The position numbers and the translations under genes are program-made. Under the pieces are notes generated by a model that ran no database searches, was not told where the DNA came from, and saw only the letters and a program-made list of their open reading frames with translations. DNA of 64,000 nt from Echinometra lucunter (taxonomy: Eukaryota > Echinodermata > Echinoidea > Camarodonta > Echinometridae). The stretch lies in NCBI GenBank assembly GCA_029962745.1, contig CM057165.1, positions 2,634,340-2,698,339 on the forward strand, read 5' to 3'. This document shows positions 21,461 through 33,376 of the stretch, piece after piece (the stretch's first letter is position 1; the number at the start of each line of letters is the position of its first letter).

Positions 21461-22631
21461 CTTTCACACCAAGGTACGGTCGCTGGGTACCCAGCGACCG
21501 ATCGGACATGCTTTCACACCGCCGTCAAAATTTGGTCAGGCCCTGAGCAATCGGTCGCAGTATAGACCAATTTCACAACGCAAGAGGGCAGCAGACTGTT
21601 CGACACAGTTCGACATACTGCGGTGGGCGCTCCAACCTTTATAGTACACAAGTCAATAGCGCGTTATGTACATTCATTCGATTTTTTGTCTATTTTGACC
21701 AATATATGCAGATTTCTTTTAATATTTGCAATGAGAAATTATCAGGGAAGTTCAGGTCGCAGCTGTGCGGTGCTCGAATGCCACAAGAATTGGAGAAAGT
21801 TTAAAAATTGGAAGCTAACTGAGTGCGAAATTCACTCGCTTTTGACCCATGAAGCCTGTTTTTGTGAGAAGCCGTACTCCCTACACAGGTTTCCGTAAGC
21901 AATGCGAAGGAATCCGTCGCCAGTGGGTAAAAATATAAACAGAATGGACTTTGAAGTCAAGAAACATTATCATTATGTACTTTGGCGTAAAATTTAATGA
22001 GTGAAAGCATGACGTTGTAAACAGGGTAAGATTGAGGGCTCCCGTTTACTACGGCTTCTATGCTGCAATCAAACTTACACTGACAAAACTAAGTTGAAAA
22101 ACTATCGAAAGTACAAAAATACATCATACCTTCATCTGTCAGATATGGCCATTGTCTTACCTCATGTACCCATGCTTTATTTTATTGATCTAGAATAAAG
22201 TAAATGGAACAGTATTAAGGCACATCTCATATCTTACATTCATTTGTACACAGAGCCAATCGCGGTCAGCGCGCTTGCCCACCGCAGCAATGGCGTCGCC
22301 GATAGAGGGCCAAATACACAAACCGGGGGTGAAATTGGTCTATAGCTGACCTAGCCGGAAGCGGAAGTAGAGATAGCGCGTGGGCATGTATAGGGGGGGG
22401 GGGGGGAGCATTGCATTTCGATCAGTCGCAGAGCACGATGTGCTTTCACATAAGTTTGCATCGGTCGCGATCGGTCGCTGAAGTACCTCGTAGGTCGGAC
22501 TCAGCGACCGATCGTTTTGGTCGGAAACGATCGGTCGCTGAGTACGATGAAATGCTTTCACACCATGGTTTGATCGGTCGCTTGGTACGGTCTCTGCGAG
22601 CGTACCCAGCGACCGTACCTTGGTGTGAAAG
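21461..22631. mobile_element. CTTTCACACC element, split by a THAP MITE
   Basis: Unit 2 counterpart of 1,967-2,377. The two halves (21,461-21,564 and 22,341-22,631) are interrupted by the 776-bp element at 21,565-22,340. GATCGGTCGC repeats fill the right half. Confidence 0.65.
21565..22340 (+). mobile_element. GACCAAT-ended MITE with THAP remnant, copy 2
   Basis: 776 bp with ends GACCAATTTCAC / GTGAAATTGGTC, flanked by TATA on both sides (21,561-21,564 and 22,341-22,344). Unit 1 has the empty site GCAGTATAGCTG with a single TATA, so the target duplication is 4 bp. At about 21,755-21,898 the plus strand encodes SSGRSCAVLECHKNWRK...CEIHSLL...YSLHRFP, a THAP-type zinc finger start (C-x4-C, then HRFP). 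The RRQWV part follows in a shifted frame. It is a fossil of a THAP transposase, not a gene. Confidence 0.85.
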
Positions 22632-23425
22632 CGTAGTTTTTCGATGGCTTCGTGCGCCACCTTTAATTGGAATGTGCTACCATGACAATGGCCTGTTAGT
22701 ATCACCTTACAGGATGTCTGTTGGCAATACAAAAGATAATGCCCTTACTAATGATTTTTTGAAAAGTCGTCTTTGAGACCGTATTAAATCTCACTTTTAC
22801 CCTTCACATTTTTTTTATCATACTTGTAAGATTTCACTGAATGAAAGTTGCATTGTGTCACGAGTACCACATTCATTGCACCTTTATCTTTCAGAATCTA
22901 AAACGATTTAGAAACAAGCCATGCCATTTCATAAAATCTGTGTGTAAACTGCTTTAGTGGTTTCTCTTTCGTTCCAGTACTAACAAGCACCGAATCAGGC
23001 TGTATAATTCTAGTGTATAATACATACATACCTACAGGTGAAGTTCAATCTAGTGTGATTAAGGGGAAAATAATATCATAAGATTAAAAGAGAGCGTGTG
23101 TGGGTGGTTTTTTTTTCAAAAGACGTAATATATACATGAAATACAAGTTTGCAATTTTGTGACTATCGTTGCTAATCACTCTCCATTTATTATCAATCAA
23201 GAATATTACCATGATTACATTGTTTGGTTGCCGATGCATAAACTGTTCATGTTCAGAGCGAGGTAACTGAAAATATGTGTCTAACGATTTTATGTTTTTT
23301 CCCCACAAAAACCAAGGGGCTGCTCATAGAAGTTAACCGAGTTGAATATACTTTTTTTACAAATTCAATAGCAACATTCAGATTTTCCACAACCTTTAAG
23401 CGATATGCATTTCTTATTTTCTATA

Positions 23426-24015
23426 GACCAATTCCACAATGCAAGAGGGCAGCAGACGGGTCGCCATGCATAGTACAGTGCGTCACCCAACTTTTACAGT
23501 TCATAAGTCAATAGCGCGTTATTTAGTTTAGTTCAATTTTCTCTATTTTGGACCAACATATGCAAATTTCTTTTAATATTTGCAATGAGGAGTAATCAGG
23601 GAAGTTCAGGTCGCAGCTGTGCGGTGCTCAGATGCCACAACAATTGGAGAAAGCTTACAAATTGGAAGCTAACTGAGTGCGAAATTCACTCGCCTTTGAC
23701 TCATGCATGAGTCAAAGTCAATTTGTGTGAGAAGCCATATTCCCTACACATGTTTCCTGGCCTTTACTGACAAAACTAAGGAGAAAAAGTAACGAAAGTA
23801 CAAAAATACATCATATCTTAATCTGTCATATATGGTCATTGTCTTAGGTCATCTACCCATGTATCATGCTTTATTTTATTGATCTAGAATCAGGGCATAT
23901 CTTGTATCTTTCATTGATTTTGTACACAGCCAGTCACGGTCAGTGCACTATCACACACCGCAGCTATCGCCTCGTCGATAGAGGCCAAATACATAAACCG
24001 GAGATGGACTTGGTC
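23426..24015 (+). mobile_element. GACCAAT-ended MITE with THAP remnant, copy 3
   Basis: Orthologue in unit 2 of the element at 4,161-4,738; it therefore predates the duplication. The left flank is TATA and the right flank TGTA. The THAP start (SSGRSCAVLRCHNNWRKL) is again readable. Confidence 0.75.
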
Positions 24016-25689
24016 TGTAACTATGATTAAAGGCAATATGTTGCCAAGATGACCTTATGTTATAATAGCCGTATTATAGAGAGTGTACAAAGCTATATAC
24101 ATTATACATGTAAGTACACAAAGTATACAATTATACAAAGTAAGTTCCGCACAAAAAAGATATCATTAATATGCCTTTGGCACACAAGCAGCCTCTTGGG
24201 CTACATTATTACCTACCCCATTAAAACTTATATGATTGAAATATGTAATGTTTGCATTACAAAAACAACAACAACAAACCCAAAACACATCCCACACCCC
24301 CCACCCCCCCCAAAAAAAAACCCACTTAAAAAGCAAATGATATCACCCCGGGATATCACTATGTCCATGCGGCAAAGAAAGTGTCTCTTCGGTTGCGTTA
24401 TTACCTACGCGATTGAAACCTAAGAAGGCATTTTGCTCACACAATGAAATTGTGCAACTGTTTATTGCATTATTCGTTTTTATTCCCTTTTTGCACGAGG
24501 TCCATGACATAGCACATCAAAGACCGTGCAGCGCCAGGGCCATCAATCTGTTATTTATATATGTATGTATATATATATTTTTTTTTTGGGGGGGACACTC
24601 TAAAAAGAGTCCTCAGCTTAATTCTTTTTTGAGGGGAATTGAAATTTGGGAGGACATACCCTGTTGTGTCACCCACCCTTAAATAGTTGGGGGACATGTC
24701 CCCTGTCCCTCCCCTGTCCCTCCCCTGTCCCTCCCCTGTCCCTCCCCTGTCCCCCGACTGAACTGACTGATGCCCATGTGCAGCGCCAGTCACTGACGCA
24801 TGTCTTATACACCAGCAAGTTGACGCAACAGGGGTGTGTTTCATAAAGATGTTCGTAAAGTTGCGCATGACTTAAGAACGACTTGAATATGAAGTGCCAA
24901 ATGGGATGCCCAAAGTTTTTCCAGACTTTTTAACAAAGTGTGACAGCATTTCCCATTATCTCAATTTAAACTGTTGCAAAAAATATACTTCACAATAAAA
25001 AAATGTTTGTAAGCAGTACTAATGTTAGTAGGAAGGCCTTGGTCACTTTTCACTGTTAGCAATAGGTACCGTGACCCTCTAGCTGACTTGATGTTACTGG
25101 ACAAGAACATGATACACACATGAGAGTTGGGTATACCTTTAATCATTATCATTATCATTATCTGTCAATGTGACATAGGACTGATAAATCCTGACGTTAG
25201 TCAGTTAAAAAGTACAATAAATCAATTCATTTTACACTTCATCAAATTTGATCTGAAAATGGTATACTTCAGAACATATGACTAATTTAAATCTGCTAGC
25301 GAGCGAATCGAGCGAGCCAAAAATAACCACTTTTTTGGTTTTCAATCGAAGTTATGAAAAGCGGAAAATGGAATTTTAGAGCACTTCACAGCTTGAATAT
25401 GATGCTTATGACAACATCTACTTATTTACAAATTACTGTATAATTTTTCTTTTCAGTCCGCAAAATTTCTGGGGGGGCAACTGGGGGGGGGGGGGCAAAG
25501 CTTCCATGCCTCCCCCCCCCTTGGTGCCGCCACTGCTCTTGAAGCACATGTATTTGATAAAACTCTTTAAACATCGCCAAACATCCCAATATGTACGATA
25601 TTTCTAATGTTGTCACAAATATAGCCATGTTTGCGTAGAAATGACGTCAGCGAGAGGACGATCAACAGTTCTTTGAGTAGCCAAAACAC
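24016..25689. other. Non-coding, G-rich repeats
   Basis: No gene seen. Poly-T/poly-G at 24,578-24,594, a CCCTGTCCCTC tandem run (24,697-24,752) of about 11-bp units, a GCGAGCGAATCGAGCGAG motif at 25,298, and a G-run/C-run pair at 25,470-25,520. The CCCTGTCCCTC run has fewer units in the duplicate at 34,060-34,102. Confidence 0.5.
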
Positions 25690-26460
25690 CTAGGTGGCAA
25701 CTGAATAAGTACTCGGGTTCCCTGACAGGCCTACGTCAGAATTTTTAGGGATTTCCACGGAAATTTCTTGGGTTTGAAAGGAATTCTCAGAATTGATCTG
25801 ATTATTCTTGTTTCCCGATTTACTGTCCTCAAGACCATCACGTTTACTACATGGACATAGCTCCTTTAGCAGCTGACGGAAATCGGTTAACCGCGTCCAG
25901 TATATGACCGGATTCAGAACGCCGTTCAGCGCCTGAAAGCACCGCGCAAAATTATAAAAGATCCCAAACCACGGGGTGTAATCATTGTTCGCAAAAGTCA
26001 AGTCAGGTCTTGCGACAGATACGAAATTACTCAGGCAGTACGGTGTCCAGCAGAGGACGTTTGTTCCTACAACGAGTGCGAAGGTAGTCAGCACTTTCTT
26101 ATTTTGCTTTATGCGCTGTACCAACATCTTGTCTGAAAGGCCAGCCTTACGCGCTGCGCTTACGATCGCCCAGTACACGAGTGAATAGCAAACGATTGAG
26201 AGGATGTTAGACGCAAATATCAAAGCGGGTAGGGCTATATAAATAATTCTAAAACTAGTTACTTTGTCAAAGCTGAAAAATGTTGCAAATGGTATGGCCC
26301 AAATGATGACACAGACGATGAGACAGCGAGGTGCCGTGACGAGGTTACGCTTGTTGAATGGGTCGAAACGGATGATGATGAAGCGATAAACAGCTACAGC
26401 CATAAGGCTAAGTGATCCAATGAAGTAAATAGATCGGAAAGTAAGGATGATCCACGTTAC
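25690..26460 (-). CDS. GPCR exon 2 (TM3-TM7), duplicate of gene B
   Basis: 771 nt from a TTCATAG acceptor to TAG, encoding 256 residues with VYRF at the end of TM3, CWTP in TM6, NPVIY in TM7 and an LCPC tail. Within the shared frame it differs from the exon at 35,811-35,040 by one residue that I can see (Ile versus Val in RCLIVCV). Unlike that copy it has an intact stop. No exon 1 lies upstream before the gap. It is most likely the same gene as B, seen in the redundant contig end. If the duplication is real it would be an exon-1-less paralogue. Confidence 0.7.
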   Translation of the reverse strand, partial: VTWIILTFRSIYFIGSLSLMAVAVYRFIIIRFDPFNKRNLVTAPRCLIVCVIIWAIPFATFFSFDKVTSFRIIYIALPALIFASNILSIVCYSLVYWAIVSAARKAGLSDKMLVQRIKQNKKVLTTFALVVGTNVLCWTPYCLSNFVSVARPDLTFANNDYTPWFGIFYNFARCFQALNGVLNPVIYWTRLTDFRQLLKELCPCSKRDGLEDSKSGNKNNQINSENSFQTQEISVEIPKNSDVGLSGNPSTYSVAT

Positions 26461-27716
26461 CTATGAACAAATAAAACAAAGAAAAAATAATCGTTGATTT
26501 TAATTTGACGGAGCTATAAAGGATATTGATGTAAACGGTACATCACAAGAGCACACACATACTCAAATCATTATTCAGATGAAAATGCCTGTTAAATATA
26601 AGGTATCATTTTAATAACGATGATGATAATGATGCCTCCTTGTAAAGCGTGCGTAAAAACAAACATTCCGTAAAAGATTGTAGGGTTCTATTCCATATTT
26701 TAAAAAAAATCCAAACCTTCCAATTCATTAAGGTCCTTGCCCCTTTCCATCTTTTATGAATTCTAAACCGTTTTTATGTCATTTTTCAGTTATGAAGAAT
26801 TCGTTTTATCGGAAGTATCAGAGTATGAACTTAAATTTCATTTAAGGAATTACAAACCCTATTTCATTTTCGGAGTGAGCAAGGCATTTTCATTTTCTGA
26901 ATTAAAAGAAATTCTCATTGCTTTTTGGAATCATGTAACTGATTTCTTTTATCGGAATAAAGAACCCTATTTCATTTTCTGAATTAAACAAAAAAGAAAG
27001 CTATTCTTTTTCGTAATTACGAAACCTATTTCCTTTTTGATCATATAAACCCGTCTTCGTTTACGGAATTGTGAACCTATTTTCATTCTCAAAATTACAA
27101 CCTTCGGAATGACAGACCTTTAGGATGAAAGAAACTTTCAAATTATAGGAATTCCAAATCACCAAACTTTCGGAAATAAGCACCTTTGAAAATATGAACA
27201 TTCGGGGGAAACACACGACATGACTTGTTACCGTTCCATCACATTGTGCTACATACTGTTACGTGATACAGAATGTAATTGTGATGTTGAGCAACCGTAT
27301 AACAGGTATGAATATTTAACATTGTAGATGATGTGCACATTTTAGTATATACAGTATGTTATTCAAAGGTCGATCTGGCACTTTGGTCTTCGATTTAAAG
27401 GAAACCAACACCCTCAAGTCAAGTAGATTTGAAATCAAAGCTAAGATAGAATAAAAGAGATCAGGGAAAATTTGAACGAAATCGGACAAGGAATAAGAAA
27501 GTTATGCCTTTATGAAATTTTCTGTTTTGGACACTACGCTATTGGCGACATTATTTGTAGATATCTCTCAATATGTTTTTACACAGAATTTCACATATTA
27601 TTATTTATTTTCTTGAAGAAAACATGTCTTCATTACGCTTATCCCAAATATGTTGGGGATAAAACACTTCTACATAAGTTTGGCTTAAGAAAATGTGCAG
27701 TTCTTAAAGCAAAATA
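26461..27716. other. Intron-equivalent DNA upstream of the duplicate exon 2
   Basis: No gene seen. Colinear with 35,812-37,069 and with 8,613-9,880 of gene A's intron. Contains the degenerate TTTCATTTTC-GGAATT repeats. Confidence 0.5.
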
Positions 27717-28957
27717 TACCGTGTGTCCCCCAAAAAACTTTACACTTTTGAAATGGCTGCCAAATTGAAAATATATGATTCTAGCGGAAAAGGTTTATAT
27801 TTATGGATAGCTCATGGACTCAACTTTCACATGAGATCAAAAAGGCCGAAAATAATTCATGCTTGGGTGAGCACTGCTCACTTTTGTAAAGGGTATGAAA
27901 ATTAGATTGCGCAGGAATTGCGCCTTCCAATTTGCAGATTTGTGAGAGGTAAGTCCTTTGGAGGTTACAAAATTGAGGGTGATATGATAAATTCATGATC
28001 AGTTGCAGTCAGTTTAGGTTTGCTGAGTGAATTTTATGGTTTATTAAGTCAAAATTTTATGCATGAGTGAACGGGAATTGCATTCATTATTGTAGCATTG
28101 TACCTTTCCCTGGTAGACTCAGTGGTGTGTTCATGGGAGTCAGGATTGGGTGATGGTACATGGTGCAGGGGAGGTGAGATGTAAGGTAGGACTTTGTTGG
28201 GTAGATGGGATAAGGGTTAAGAGGACATGCATGCTCCCCCCCCCCTCTCCCCCTCTCTCTTCCTGGGTGTCCTTGTGCATATCTTGACAATTCACATCCG
28301 TTGGTCTCCTCTCCAAAATATCCCGACCACATTCCCTTATCCCGAATTCTGCCTGCATTTCCAAAATTGGACTGGGACTGGTATCACCCATTGACACCTG
28401 AAGTCAATTGCATTCTATCGGTCAATCAATCAATACCGTAAGTTAGACAATCAACATTTAGGTATCAATCAACTAATCAATGTATCAGTCAATCAATTAA
28501 TCAATCAAACATTCAATCACCATTCAGCTGTTTCAATCCTTGAATTATTCAATAAATCAATCAGAATTAATCAATAACTCAGTCAATCACTCAATCAAAG
28601 TTTATCCAACCAACCAGTCATTTTAGCAGTTGAGTTTCGGACAAGAAAAACGGTACAGTGTAACACAAATTGGTAAAATGAACATATCAGTCTTTGTTTT
28701 CAGTTGATTTTCATTCATTTCATTTTTACAACTGTTTCATCCATCTTGTAAGAGAAAAAAGGGGGAAAATAAATGATAATGGAAACTAAAAATCAAAGTC
28801 TGCTAGTTCAATGGTCCACATGTCCACCTCCTCCTTCGATGCACAATCTTGCTCTCTTCATAAAGGATAAGGGAAGGTGGTTTGGATATTTTGGAGTGGA
28901 GACCAAAGAATGTGAATTGTCAAGATATGCACCAACACACAGGAAGCAAGAGAGAGA

Positions 28958-28994
<37 letters not shown>

Positions 28995-29501
28995 GGGGGG
29001 GGGGGATACTGTCCTCTTGACCCTTATCCCATCTAGCCAACAAAGTCTTACCCTATCTCACCCTCCCCTGCGACATGTACTACCACCACCCAATCCTGAC
29101 TCCCATGAACACACCACTGAGTCTACCAGGGAAAGGTACAATGCTACAATAATGAATGCAATTCCTGTTCACTCATGCATAAAATTTTGATTTAATAAAC
29201 CATAAAATTCGCTCAGCAAACCTAAACTGATTGCAAATGATCATGAATTCATCATATCACCCTCAATTCTGTAACCTCCAAAGGACCTCATCTCTCATAA
29301 ATTGAAAGGTGCAATTCCTGCGCAACCTAATTTTCATACCCTTTACAAAAGTGAGCAGTGCTCACCCAAGCATGAATTATTTTCGGGCCTTTTTGGTCTC
29401 ATATAAAAGTTGAGTCCATGAGCTATCCGTACATAGAAACCTTTTTCTTCATTTGGCAGCCATTTTCCTAAGTGTAAAGTTTTTTTGGGGGACGCACGGT
29501 A
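27717..29501. mobile_element. 1.8-kb long-TIR DNA element (TACCGTG ends), copy A
   Basis: Starts TACCGTGTGTCCCCC and ends GGGGGACGCACGGTA. The inverted arms are roughly 600 bp each (27,717 to about 28,340 and about 28,850 to 29,501). The centre is an (AATC)-rich stretch at about 28,420-28,620. There is no transposase frame. Gene A's intron lacks it, so it inserted after the duplication. If the first TA is the target, it fits Tc1/mariner-type insertion. The arms contain poly-C and (GA)n-(G)n runs. Confidence 0.75.
28950..28999. repeat. (GA)n-(G)n purine tract in TIR element
   Basis: GA repeats then a run of G inside the right arm of the 1.8-kb element. The copy at 38,306-38,357 differs in unit number. 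Confidence 0.85.
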
Positions 29502-30038
29502 TTGAGAGTATCCGCAAAATGATGTCATCAATAGCAAACGGTGGTGTAAAAAATGTCATATAGAAACATTTTCATATAGCCATAAATTTCTATTCCGTGT
29601 CCGATTTCGTTCAAATTTTCGCTGATTTGTTTTATTCCGTCTTTGTTTTGATTTAAAAACTATTTGAATAGAGGGTTTGGGTTTCCTTTAATAAAGCTCT
29701 GCTCCCTTGTTCAATTTCAGGGAGAGTACATGATTTTAAAGGTAGTAGACCACATTTGCACAACATTGTTTCAGAATTTGAAGGAGAAATAAGTAAATTT
29801 CAATTTCAAATGACAGATATCTATGTAAAACTATCATGTTATCAAATTAACAACAATATTCCAAAGAATAAGTGAAAAATGAATGGTTTTACTCTTAAAG
29901 GTCAGTAAAAAAAAAAACAACACAACAACAAAGAAAATTTGTGTTAGTGAATATCTCCTTCTCAATCCTAAACGGGAATGTACTCGGACCTAAAACTCTA
30001 CGAGTGTTTTTCTTATAAGCAATCTAAAGTAAAACTTT
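29502..30038. other. Intron-equivalent DNA
   Basis: No gene seen. Matches 9,920-10,415 in gene A's intron and 38,849-39,383 in copy B. Confidence 0.5.
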
Positions 30039-31418
30039 AGATTTAGGTCAGGTAGCTCGTTCAAGAGCTACCTGACCGAAAGAAGCAATTCACATATATA
30101 AATAACACAACGTCTTCAACTAAAACTATTAGATGCGGTGTTCCGCAGGGTTCCCTTATGGGTCCGCTGCTTTTTATTTTTTTACTCTCAATGATTTCAA
30201 AAAATTCTTCTGATATCTTATCATTTATATTATTTGCTGATGACTCTAATATTTTCCTCTTCGAACGTGATCCTCAAATTCTCCCTTAATAAAATTAATC
30301 GAATACTTTATGTACAAGACTGGATAAGAGCCAAACAAGTTATCCTTAAATATCAACAAAACACATTACATGATATTTGGTAATTCTGTTGACTCTTCCA
30401 GGCCCTGTACATATTAATGGAAAAGATCTTCAAAGGGTTCAATGTACTAAGTTTCTTAGGATCTTTGTTGATGATAGACCTCTTCGGAAATTTCATATCG
30501 CCCTACTTGAGTAGATTAGTATCAAGAATATTGGCGTTTTATAACAACAATTTTAAAGCATATGTTTCCCTTTCAGATTTTATTGTCGCTTTATATGACA
30601 CTATTCATCCCTATTAACATATGGAATCTAAGCGTGGCGGCAAGCTCCTCAAAGATTCTCAGTAATAGAATACTTATTTTACAAAAAACGAATCCTGAGA
30701 ATATACATAATGTTCACTTCGTCTATACCGACATCTTATTTTTTTCAACAACAAAATATTAAAAATAGAAGATCTCTATAATTGGCATTAGGAATCTTAA
30801 TGTTCCAGCTATCACAAATGAGCTTCCCTCCCCTCTTATTGCTATTTTCACAAGGAATTATGAAATACATCATATCCCACACGACAATCAAATCAGTATC
30901 ATTCTCCGTTCTTACGGACATCCCTTGCCCAAAAAACTGTAATCTTCACTGGACCTAAGTACTGGAATGAAATTCACCCATCTCTCAAACTGATTCCTAG
31001 GCTCTCTCCGTTTAAAAAACAGTTGAAACAATTGATTTTACAATCGTGCATCAAATTCTTTCTTCTTTTTCTTTTTCTTTTCCATAGCGCTATTTAGCTG
31101 AAATGTATGACACGTGGAACCCTCTCTTTACATCTATGCCTTCTCTTCTCTCCTTTTCCTTTTATGTCCCTCTCTCTTCCTTCTTTCACATTTATTTTTC
31201 TCTTTTATAGCCTTCTTTTTCTCTAATTGATGTCTTCATTTTATTTTTTCTACAAGGCAATGTATAATGCTCATAATTTGGTATATACAAATTCTCTGAC
31301 TTTATAACTTGCAAATTGTATTCAATCACCGAGGAACTTATGTTTTACAAGCTTTGCTTTTTTTAGTTCTCATTTCTAATGTTTTCTATTTCCTGTATAA
31401 TCATGCTATAGGTTTTGT
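30039..31418 (+). pseudogene. LINE fragment, copy A, cut by gap
   Basis: Same element as 39,384-40,898 and preceded by the same AAAGTAAAACTTT (30,026-30,038). Reverse-transcriptase motifs (CGVPQGSLMGPLL, FADDSN) are visible, but the frame is broken by many small indels that copy B lacks. The breaks are probably sequence errors at a contig end. Confidence 0.7.
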
Positions 31419-31918
31419 NNNNNNNNNNNNNNNNNNNNNNNNNNNNNNNNNNNNNNNNNNNNNNNNNNNNNNNNNNNNNNNNNNNNNNNNNNNNNNNNNN
31501 NNNNNNNNNNNNNNNNNNNNNNNNNNNNNNNNNNNNNNNNNNNNNNNNNNNNNNNNNNNNNNNNNNNNNNNNNNNNNNNNNNNNNNNNNNNNNNNNNNNN
31601 NNNNNNNNNNNNNNNNNNNNNNNNNNNNNNNNNNNNNNNNNNNNNNNNNNNNNNNNNNNNNNNNNNNNNNNNNNNNNNNNNNNNNNNNNNNNNNNNNNNN
31701 NNNNNNNNNNNNNNNNNNNNNNNNNNNNNNNNNNNNNNNNNNNNNNNNNNNNNNNNNNNNNNNNNNNNNNNNNNNNNNNNNNNNNNNNNNNNNNNNNNNN
31801 NNNNNNNNNNNNNNNNNNNNNNNNNNNNNNNNNNNNNNNNNNNNNNNNNNNNNNNNNNNNNNNNNNNNNNNNNNNNNNNNNNNNNNNNNNNNNNNNNNNN
31901 NNNNNNNNNNNNNNNNNN
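31419..31918. other. Assembly gap (500 N)
   Basis: Exactly 500 N, which suggests an arbitrary gap size. Any open frame across it is meaningless. Confidence 1.
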
Positions 31919-32787
31919 TCGGTCGCTTGGTACGGTCTCTGCGACCGTACCCAGCGGACCGTACCTTGGTGTGAAAGCGTAGTTTTTCGATGGCTTCGTG
32001 CGCCACCTTAATTGGAATGTGCTACCATGACAATGGCCTGTGTTAGTATCACCTTACAGGATGTCTGTTGGCAATACAAAAAAGATAATCCCTCCTACTA
32101 ATGATTTTTTGAAAAAGTCGTCTTTGAGACCGTATTATTAAATCTCACTTTTACCCTTCACATTTTTTTTATCATACTTGTAAGATTTCACTGAATGAAA
32201 GTTGCATTGTGTCACGAGTACCACATTCATTGCACCTTTATCTTTCAGAATCTAAAACGATTTAGAAACAAGCCATGCCATTTCATAAAATCTGTGTGTA
32301 AACTGCTTTAGTGGTTTCTCTTTCGTTCCAGTACTAACAAGCACCGAATCAGGCTATATAATTCTAGTGTATAATACATACATACCTACAGTGTGAAGTT
32401 CAATCTAGTGTGATTAAGGGGAAAATAGTATCAATAAGATTAAAAGAGAGCGTGTGTGGGTGGTTTTTTTTTTTTCAAAGACGTAATATATACATGAAAT
32501 ACAAGTTTGCAATTTTGCTGACTATACGTTGCTAATCACTCTCCATTTATTATCAATCAAGAATATTACCATGATACATTGTTTGGTTGCCGATGCATAA
32601 AACTGTTCATGTTCAGAGCGAGGTAACTGAAAATATGTGTCTAACGATTTATGTTTTTTCCCCACAAAAACCAAGGGGCTGCCCTCATAGAAGTTAACCG
32701 AGTTGAATATACTTTTTTTTTACAAATTTCAATAGCAACATTCAGATTTTCCACACCTTTAAGCGATATGCATTCTTATTTTCTATA

Positions 32788-33376
32788 GACCAATTCCACA
32801 ATGCAAGAGGCAGCAGACGGGTCGCCATGCATGCACTAGTACAGTGCGTCACCCAACTTTTACCAGTTCATAAGTCAATAGCGCGTTATTTAGTATTAGT
32901 TCAATTTTTCTCTATTTTGGACCAACATATGCAAATTTCTTTTAATATTGCAATGAGGAGTAATCAGGGAAGTTCAGGTCGCAGCTGTGCGGTGCTCAGA
33001 TGCCACAACAATGGAGAAAGCTACAAATTGGAAGCTAACTGAGTGCGAATTCACTCGCCTTTGACTCACTGCATGAAGCCTATTTGTGTGAGAAGCCATA
33101 TTCCCTACACATGTTTCCTGGCCTTTACTGACAAAACTAAGGAGAAAAAGTAACGAAAGTACAAAAATACATCATATCTTAATCTGTCATATATGGTCAT
33201 TGTCTTAGGTCATCTACCCATGTATCACGCTTTATTTTATTGATCTAGAATCAGGGCATATCTTGTATCTTTCATTGATTTTGTACACAGCCAGTCACGG
33301 TCAGTGCACTATCACACACCGCAGCTATCGCCTCGTCGACAGAGGCCAAATACATAAACCGGAGATGGACTTGGTC
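32788..33376 (+). mobile_element. GACCAAT-ended MITE with THAP remnant, copy 4
   Basis: Counterpart of 23,426-24,015 in contig copy B, with extra small indels. Probably the same insertion. Confidence 0.7.

Larger units (their letters stand above)
22573..31418. repeat. Redundant contig copy A (left of gap)
   Basis: 8.85 kb that corresponds base for base, apart from small differences, to 31,919-40,773. It ends directly at the N gap. Identity is very high in the middle, while 30,040-31,418 has many one- or two-base indels relative to 39,385-40,773. It contains one GPCR exon 2, a THAP MITE, the 1.8-kb TIR element and part of a LINE. Confidence 0.85.

Noticed and set aside
21623..21898. A host THAP-domain gene
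   Set aside because: The frame stops after HRFP, is shifted against its continuation, and lies within a MITE present several times.
25690..26460. An independent third close GPCR paralogue
   Set aside because: One visible residue difference from gene B, no exon 1, and position in a redundant contig end make a separate gene unlikely. Kept as a feature with that caveat.
31309..32011. Open frames across 31,419-31,918
   Set aside because: They consist of N and carry no information.
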